Source: Massilia sp. Root133
GTDB lineage: Bacteria > Pseudomonadota > Gammaproteobacteria > Burkholderiales > Burkholderiaceae_D
Direction: 5' to 3'
NCBI RefSeq assembly: GCF_001426525.1
Contig: NZ_LMEW01000036.1
Location: forward strand, 1 to 64,000
DNA: 64,000 nt
Below the pieces are notes generated by a model, which had not been told where the DNA came from, ran no database searches, and was given only the letters and a program-made list of their open reading frames with translations. The translations under genes and the position numbers were made by a program. Of the stretch, positions 58,941-64,000 are shown piece after piece; the stretch's first letter is position 1, and the number at the start of each line of letters is the position of its first letter.

Positions 58941-60467
58941 ATGAATCCGATGATTAACACCCAAGCCGTGCTGGCCGCCAACAACCTGGGGCCGGTCTCT
59001 GCAGAAATCTTCCTGGTCATCGCGTCCTGCGCCATCCTTCTGATCGATATGTTCCAGAAGGAAGGCAAGCGCACGCTGACCTACGCACTGTCGCTGCTCA
59101 CCCTGGTGGGCTGCGCCGTGATCACCTACGGCGACTTCACCGCCGGGCATACGACCTACACGTTCTACAACATGTTCGTGTCGGACCCGATGGCGAACCT
59201 GCTCAAGCTCTTTACGTACCTGGCCGTGGGCGTGACCCTCGTGTACTCGCGCCAGTACGCCGGCGAGCGCGGCATGATGTCTGGCAACATGGGCGGCGAG
59301 TTCTACGTGCTCGCGCTGTTCACGCTGCTGGGCCAGATGATCATGATCTCTGGTAACAACATGCTGCCGATCTACCTGGGCCTGGAACTGATGTCGCTGT
59401 CGCTGTACGCGCTGGTGGCGATGCGCCGCGACCACGCGATCTCGACCGAAGCCTCGATGAAGTACTTCATCCTGGGTTCGCTGGCCTCGGGCTTCATGCT
59501 GTACGGTATCTCCATGATCTACGGCGCCACCGGTTCGCTGGACATCACGACGATTGCCAAGCTGGTGTCGAGCAACGCCGCCAACCACACGATCCTCGTG
59601 TTCGGCCTCGTGTTCGTCGTGGCCGGCATGGCCTTCAAGCTGGGCGCCGTGCCGTTCCACATGTGGGTCCCGGACGTGTACCAGGGCGCGCCGACCGCCG
59701 TCACGCTGCTGCTGGGCGCCGCGCCGAAGCTGGCATCGTTCGCGATGATGATCCGCATCCTGGTCGAAGGCCTGCTGCCGCTGGCGATCGACTGGCAGCA
59801 GATGCTGCTGGCGCTGGCCGTGCTGTCGCTGCTGGTCGGTAACCTGACCGCGATCGCGCAGACCAACCTGAAGCGCATGCTGGCATACTCGACCATCGCA
59901 CAGCTGGGCTTCGTCCTGCTGGGCATGATGGCCGGCGTCGTCGGTACCCGCGATGCCACGAATGCCGCGAACATCGCCAACGCCTACAGCGCGTCGATGT
60001 ACTACACGATCACCTACGTGCTGACCACGCTGGGCACCTTCGGCATCATCATGATGCTGGCGCGCTCGGGCCACGAAGCGGAAGAAGTGGCCGACTTCAA
60101 GGGCCTGGCCAAGCGCAGCCCGTGGTACGCGCTCGTCATGACCGCCCTGATGTTCTCGCTGGCCGGCGTGCCGCCGATGATGGGCTTCATGGCCAAGTGG
60201 GCCGTGCTGGACGTCGTCGTCGGTTCGGGCCAGCTGTGGCTCGCGATCATCGCCGTGGCCGCGTCGCTGGTGGGTGCGTTCTACTACCTGCGCGTCGTGA
60301 AAGTCATGTGGTTCGACGAGGTGGCCGATGCATCGCCGATCTCGACCCCGCTGGACATGCGCGTCGTGCTGTCGCTGAACGGCATCCTCGTCGTGGTCCT
60401 GGGCATCCTGCCAGGCCCGCTGCTGGCGGCCTGCCTGTCGGCCATGTCCGCAACCCTGAAGTCCTAA
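58941..60467 (+). CDS. nuoN: NADH-quinone oxidoreductase subunit N
   Basis: A 508-residue antiporter-like proton-pumping subunit. GLELMSLSLYALVAMRRD and FKLGAVPFHMWVPDVYQGAPTAVTLLL are conserved. A second start lies three codons in. Last nuo gene; a DUF2818 gene follows 7 bp later. Confidence 0.97.
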   Translation: MNPMINTQAVLAANNLGPVSAEIFLVIASCAILLIDMFQKEGKRTLTYALSLLTLVGCAVITYGDFTAGHTTYTFYNMFVSDPMANLLKLFTYLAVGVTLVYSRQYAGERGMMSGNMGGEFYVLALFTLLGQMIMISGNNMLPIYLGLELMSLSLYALVAMRRDHAISTEASMKYFILGSLASGFMLYGISMIYGATGSLDITTIAKLVSSNAANHTILVFGLVFVVAGMAFKLGAVPFHMWVPDVYQGAPTAVTLLLGAAPKLASFAMMIRILVEGLLPLAIDWQQMLLALAVLSLLVGNLTAIAQTNLKRMLAYSTIAQLGFVLLGMMAGVVGTRDATNAANIANAYSASMYYTITYVLTTLGTFGIIMMLARSGHEAEEVADFKGLAKRSPWYALVMTALMFSLAGVPPMMGFMAKWAVLDVVVGSGQLWLAIIAVAASLVGAFYYLRVVKVMWFDEVADASPISTPLDMRVVLSLNGILVVVLGILPGPLLAACLSAMSATLKS

Positions 60468-60474
60468 GGCCACG

Positions 60475-60795
60475 GTGGATGCCTCCCTGGCCAGCTGGTT
60501 GGTGATCGCGGTCGCACTCGCGTTCGCCAACCTGCCGTTCCTCAACGAGAGCGTGCTCGGCTTCATTCCCATGAAGCCGGCACTCAACAAGGCGCACGCG
60601 AAATACTTCGTCGTGCGCCTGCTCGAGTTGATCGTCCTGTATTTCGTCGTCGGCCTGCTGGCCCGCGGCCTCGAATCCCGCATCGGTACCGCGTTTCCCC
60701 AGACCTGGGAGTTCTACGCGATCACCGCCTGCCTGTTTCTCGTGCTGGCCTTCCCGGGCTTCGTCCTGCGCTACCTCCGCAAGCGCCGCGGCTGA
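60475..60795 (+). CDS. DUF2818 membrane protein
   Basis: A 106-residue protein with a GTG start and three hydrophobic helices (about 6-22, 47-65 and 80-98). The segment FLNESVLGFIPMKPALNKAHAKYFVVRLLELIVLYFVVG is typical of DUF2818, found at the end of betaproteobacterial nuo operons. An accessory or assembly role for complex I is inferred from this linkage only. Confidence 0.88.
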   Translation: MDASLASWLVIAVALAFANLPFLNESVLGFIPMKPALNKAHAKYFVVRLLELIVLYFVVGLLARGLESRIGTAFPQTWEFYAITACLFLVLAFPGFVLRYLRKRRG

Positions 60796-60837
60796 CGCCG
60801 CGCACATCTCCTGCTGACCCTCGTGTCATCGACGCGG

Positions 60838-60861
60838 TGATCGTGCACGCACGCACGATCA
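60838..60861. terminator. Hairpin after the nuo operon
   Basis: TGATCGTGC and GCACGATCA are perfect 9-bp arms with a 6-nt loop, 43 bp after the DUF2818 stop. There is no T-run, so it may be a stabilising or regulatory hairpin rather than a terminator. Confidence 0.45.
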
Positions 60862-60948
60862 TGGTACATTGTTTCCAAGGAGCATCTTCGGCACGGCCGA
60901 TGCTTACGCGGATTCAAACTGATTATCGATAACGCAAGGAAGAGAAAC

Positions 60949-61380
60949 TTGAAACATAACCATGTAAAAATCGTATGTCTCATAGTCTGTGCAGCAGTGA
61001 GCCCGGTTACCTGCGCGGCGAAAGCAAAGTCGCCCGTCGAAGAAGCGAAAGCGGCAGTCAAGGAAATTCTTAAAGACCCGGCTTCCGCTCAGTTCAAGAA
61101 CATCAAGGTAAATACTGTTGGTGACGTGTGTGGACAGTTCAATGCCAAGAATTCTTTTGGTGGATATGGGGACTACGAGAACTTCCGCTACGAAGTGAAA
61201 GACAAGAAACTTACCAATGTCGAGGTTCAGCGCCTGGAGGAAGAGATCGCGCAAGAGAAGAAGATGCGCTACGAACCTGGTTTTACCGATCCCGATTTTG
61301 AGAAGTTCAAAGCAATGAAGGAAAAGATTTCCAAGAAATTCGAGGTTATCAAGAAGATTGATGGATGTGCTCTTGAGTGA
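60949..61380 (+). CDS. Small secreted protein of low GC, unknown function
   Basis: A 143-residue protein with a TTG start behind AAGGAAGAG. The signal peptide is MKHNHVKIVCLIVCAAVSPVTCA. The mature part has the motif ILKDPASAQFKNIKV and CGQFNAKNSFGGYGDYENFRYE, a pattern I recall from small secreted or phage-associated proteins, then a lysine/glutamate-rich helix with a final Cys. Codon use is clearly more A/T-rich than the neighbours, suggesting recent acquisition. Confidence 0.75.
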   Translation: MKHNHVKIVCLIVCAAVSPVTCAAKAKSPVEEAKAAVKEILKDPASAQFKNIKVNTVGDVCGQFNAKNSFGGYGDYENFRYEVKDKKLTNVEVQRLEEEIAQEKKMRYEPGFTDPDFEKFKAMKEKISKKFEVIKKIDGCALE

Positions 61381-61538
61381 AGATTGATGCGTCGAAGCCG
61401 GCCCGGCGAAGCAGAAATCCAACGGCAAGGCTCAATACGTTAGCTCTGCGTAAAAGCGGAGGAACGATTGATTGTTTTATACTTCGGGCTCGCCGCACCG
61501 CCGGTGCGGCCGTGTTCACCACGACTTCCGGACCGCCC

Positions 61539-62096
61539 ATGGACGACCACCTCAAAGAAACAAAAATCGACGGCCAGCTCGCCTACGACGGCAACTTCCT
61601 CAAAGTCTCGCGCGACCGCGTGAAACTCCCCGACGGCAAGATCACGCAACGCGAATTCATCCGCCATCCCGGCGCCGTCGTGATCCTCGCGCTGTTCGAC
61701 GACGGCCGCGTGCTGCTCGAACGCCAGTTCCGCTATCCGAACGACCAGGTCTTCATCGAATTCCCGGCCGGGAAGATCGATCCGGGCGAGGCATCGCTCG
61801 CCTGCGCCAAGCGCGAACTGGAAGAAGAGACCGGCTACACCGCCACCGACTGGCATTTCGTCTGCACGATCCACAACGCGATCGCGTATTCGGACGAGCA
61901 CCTCGACCTGTTCCTCGCACGCGGCCTGACGGCGGGCGACGCGAAGCTGGACGATGGTGAATTCCTCGAGACCTTCACGGCGACCATCCCCGAGATGCTG
62001 GAGATGGTGCAACGGGGCGACATCACGGATGTGAAAACCGTGATCGGCACGTTCTGGCTGGAGAAGATCGCCGCCGGCACCTGGACGCCGGCTTAG
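61539..62096 (+). CDS. Nudix hydrolase, ADP-ribose pyrophosphatase type
   Basis: A 185-residue hydrolase with a complete Nudix box (G-x5-E-x7-REL-x-EE-x-G) in GKIDPGEASLACAKRELEEETG. The flanking FRYPNDQVFIEFPAG segment is typical of ADP-ribose pyrophosphatases (NudF-like), which split ADP-ribose to AMP and ribose 5-phosphate. A GC-rich hairpin (CCGCACCG and CGGTGCGG) lies just before the gene. Confidence 0.9.
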   Translation: MDDHLKETKIDGQLAYDGNFLKVSRDRVKLPDGKITQREFIRHPGAVVILALFDDGRVLLERQFRYPNDQVFIEFPAGKIDPGEASLACAKRELEEETGYTATDWHFVCTIHNAIAYSDEHLDLFLARGLTAGDAKLDDGEFLETFTATIPEMLEMVQRGDITDVKTVIGTFWLEKIAAGTWTPA

Positions 62097-62097
62097 T

Positions 62098-62799
62098 TTG
62101 AAGCCTGTGCGCCCGGCCGCGCTCGGCTTGATGCTGCTCGCCTGGAGCGGCTTCGCATCCGCCCGCACGCCGTTCGAGGCGAGTTGCGAAGCCGCGGCCC
62201 GGGATGCCGGCGCGACGTTCTCCACGCGCGAGAGCGGCTGGCGCGTCGACAATACGGTGTCCTACCGCGACCTGACGCGCATGAAGCGGCCCGGCGTACG
62301 CAACGGCTACGTGCTGGGCCTCACGCGCACGGAGTCGCGCGTCGCGATCCAGGTCGACGGCACCCTGCTCACGTCGCCGGACGGCGCGGCCGAATGCGTG
62401 ATGCCGCGCATCGCGGTGACCTTGTACTACCAGCCCATCGTCGTGTACGTCAGCCGCGAATTCGAGCCGGACTCGTGCACGTATGACGAGATACTTGCGC
62501 ACGAAATGCGCCATCTCAAGTCTTACCTGGACTATCTGCCGAAAGTGGAAGAGCGGGTGCGCGCACGCCTCGGCGGCCGCTTTGCCGGCAAACCGTTGTA
62601 TGCGCGCGCCGGCGAGTCGCGCACGCTGCTCCAGCGCGAAATCGACCGCAACTGGATGCCGTACATTAAGGCCGAGATGGGACGTGTCGAACGCTTGCAG
62701 GCCGCGATCGACAGTCCGGCGGAGTACGCGCGTCTGAGCAAAGTTTGCCAAGGTGAGGTACAGTCTCTTATTGGATCGACAAGACGTTCCCGATCGTAG
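62098..62799 (+). CDS. Predicted periplasmic HExxH metalloprotease-like protein
   Basis: A 233-residue protein. A TTG at 62098, one base after the Nudix stop, gives a signal peptide (MKPVRPAALGLMLLAWSGFASA); GTG 62107 is an alternative. HEMRH at 135-139 in DEILAHEMRHLKSYLDYLP is a zincin motif. No known peptidase family was recognised. It is tightly coupled to the Nudix gene and 10 bp ahead of ispD. Confidence 0.65.
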   Translation: MKPVRPAALGLMLLAWSGFASARTPFEASCEAAARDAGATFSTRESGWRVDNTVSYRDLTRMKRPGVRNGYVLGLTRTESRVAIQVDGTLLTSPDGAAECVMPRIAVTLYYQPIVVYVSREFEPDSCTYDEILAHEMRHLKSYLDYLPKVEERVRARLGGRFAGKPLYARAGESRTLLQREIDRNWMPYIKAEMGRVERLQAAIDSPAEYARLSKVCQGEVQSLIGSTRRSRS

Positions 62800-62809
62800 A
62801 TTGAACAAC

Positions 62810-63514
62810 ATGACTCAAGCACCACGTTATTTCGCCCTCATTCCCGCCGCCGGCGTCGGCGCCCGGATGGGGGCCACGAGCCCCAAGCAGTACCTGAAAA
62901 TCGGCGGCAAGCCCATGCTCAGGCACACGCTCGACGCATTCCTGTCCAGCGAGCTCATCGCGCACACATTCGTCGTCGTGAGCCCGGACGACCCGTACAT
63001 CGACGCCGTCGCGCCCCATCACGGCGTGACGGTTCTGCGCTGCGGCGGGGCGAGCCGCATGGAATCCGTGCGCAACGGCCTGGCCGTGCTCGCCAACACC
63101 TTGTCGCCCGCCGACCGGGTGCTCGTGCACGACGCCGCGCGTCCCGGCCTGACTGCCGAACTGATCGAAAAACTGATCACGGGCACGGGCGACCACCCGG
63201 CCGGCGGCCTGCTGGCGCTGCCGGTCGTCGACACGGTCAAGCGCTGCATCGACGGCGAAGCGGCCGGTACCGTGCCCCGCAACGGCCTGTGGCTCGCGCA
63301 GACCCCGCAGATGTTCCGCTATGAATTGCTGCGCGAAGCGCTGGCGGCGGCTAAAGATCCGGATTCGATTACCGATGATGCCAGTGCGGTTGAAGCCCTC
63401 GGATTGAGCCCCAAGTTGGTGGAAGGGCATCCCCGCAATCTCAAAGTGACATTGCCGGACGATATCCGGATCGCCGAGATGTACCTGGCAGTGTCCCAAC
63501 CTGAATTCGTATAG
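62810..63514 (+). CDS. ispD: 2-C-methyl-D-erythritol 4-phosphate cytidylyltransferase
   Basis: MEP-pathway enzyme of 234 residues that joins CTP and MEP to CDP-ME. The CTP-binding motif is IPAAGVGARMGATSPKQYL, and VHDAARPGL and LPVVDTVKR are conserved. Start at 62810 chosen over upstream codons. ispF follows after 15 bp. Confidence 0.96.
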   Translation: MTQAPRYFALIPAAGVGARMGATSPKQYLKIGGKPMLRHTLDAFLSSELIAHTFVVVSPDDPYIDAVAPHHGVTVLRCGGASRMESVRNGLAVLANTLSPADRVLVHDAARPGLTAELIEKLITGTGDHPAGGLLALPVVDTVKRCIDGEAAGTVPRNGLWLAQTPQMFRYELLREALAAAKDPDSITDDASAVEALGLSPKLVEGHPRNLKVTLPDDIRIAEMYLAVSQPEFV

Positions 63515-63529
63515 CGTGTAAAGAACATC

Positions 63530-64000
63530 ATGGCTCTCGCATCGTACAACCCGACCCCGCCGTTCCGCATCGGTACCGGCTATGACTGCCACGCCCTCGT
63601 CGAAGGGCGCAAACTGATCGTCGGCGGCGTCACCATCCCGCACCGGCTGGGCCTGCTCGGCCACTCGGACGCGGACGTGCTGCTGCACGCCATCATCGAC
63701 GCCATGCTGGGCGCCGCCGGCCTCGGCGACATCGGCAAGCACTTCCCGGACACCGACCCGATGTTCGCCGGCGCCGACTCGCGCGTGCTGCTGCGCGAAG
63801 CGGCCAACCGCGTCCTGGGCACCGGCTACACCATCGGCAACGTGGACGCGACCATCATCGCGCAGCAGCCGAAGATGGCGCCGCACATCCCGCAGATGGT
63901 GTCGCGCATCGCCGAGGACATCGGCGCGTCGCCCCAGCAGGTGAACATCAAGGCCAAGACCAATGAAAAACTCGGCTTCCTCGGCCGCGAAGAAGGCATG
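63530..64000 (+). CDS. ispF: 2-C-methyl-D-erythritol 2,4-cyclodiphosphate synthase (partial, cut by window end)
   Basis: The first 157 codons of IspF, which cyclises CDP-ME 2-phosphate. Metal ligands D19 and H21 lie in GTGYDCHAL and H53 in LLHAIIDAML. The FPDTDP and KAKTNEKLGFLGREEG motifs are present. The frame is open to the last base; the stop lies beyond the window, probably within a few codons. Confidence 0.96.
   Translation, partial: MALASYNPTPPFRIGTGYDCHALVEGRKLIVGGVTIPHRLGLLGHSDADVLLHAIIDAMLGAAGLGDIGKHFPDTDPMFAGADSRVLLREAANRVLGTGYTIGNVDATIIAQQPKMAPHIPQMVSRIAEDIGASPQQVNIKAKTNEKLGFLGREEGM

Noticed and set aside
57237..60683. An even longer minus-strand open frame across nuoM and nuoN
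   Set aside because: Same reason: antisense to conserved genes, low-complexity His/Gln/Arg composition, no domain.

Overview
The window is a 64 kb piece of a high-GC betaproteobacterial chromosome. Gene content and order point to Oxalobacteraceae of the Massilia/Telluria/Duganella type: an isc operon with hscBA, a secG - tRNA-Leu - nuoA-N block closed by a DUF2818 gene, an ECF sigma/DUF3619/DUF3106/RDD operon, a phasin gene and KGG-type small stress proteins. This placement is an inference from content; no 16S or marker comparison could be run. No rRNA, CRISPR array, prophage or intact insertion sequence was seen.

Layout. 1-6193: complete isc operon (iscR, iscS, iscU, iscA, hscB, hscA, fdx, iscX), followed without a break by a methyltransferase, a threonine aldolase and a divergent pseudouridine-synthase-like protein (to 8805). 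8874-11735: a secreted metalloprotease-like protein, an SDR/TetR divergent pair with twin operators, and an OhrR-like MarR regulator. 11791-15212: an OmpR-type two-component system divergent from a CcdA-like/thioredoxin-like redox pair. 15214-17518 (minus strand): an ECF sigma operon. 17688-23921: GST, ilvB-ilvN-ilvC, a SIMPL protein and pssA. 24002-26817 (minus strand): phasin, a proline-rich membrane-anchored protein and two tandem BamE-like lipoproteins. 27007-29611: rpsO-pnp. 29774-30776: a toxin-antitoxin pair and a small exported protein, bracketed by two identical copies of the pnp terminator.

31113-37068 is the most unusual part: a stressosome-type operon (rsbR, rsbS, rsbT, a fused ATPase/PP2C phosphatase) running directly into two histidine kinases, the first with a degenerate RsbT-like N-terminus and the second a REC-PAS-HK-REC hybrid. 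No sigma factor, anti-sigma factor or DNA-binding output is encoded there, so the signal probably goes from the stressosome to phosphorelay. Small stress-type proteins (37148, 42076), an M16 peptidase pair, a DUF2807 protein and a Sel1 protein follow.

42715-60795: quinone oxidoreductase, tpiA, secG, tRNA-Leu(GAG) and the full 14-gene nuo operon for complex I. 60949-64000: a lower-GC small secreted protein, a Nudix hydrolase, a second HExxH protein, ispD and the start of ispF, which runs off the window.

Between genes there are at least three copies of a double-hairpin palindromic repeat (5465, 22011, 44591), two copies of a different GGGTCAG palindrome (73, 27391), and terminator-like hairpins just upstream of rpsO and nuoA that look like leader attenuators.
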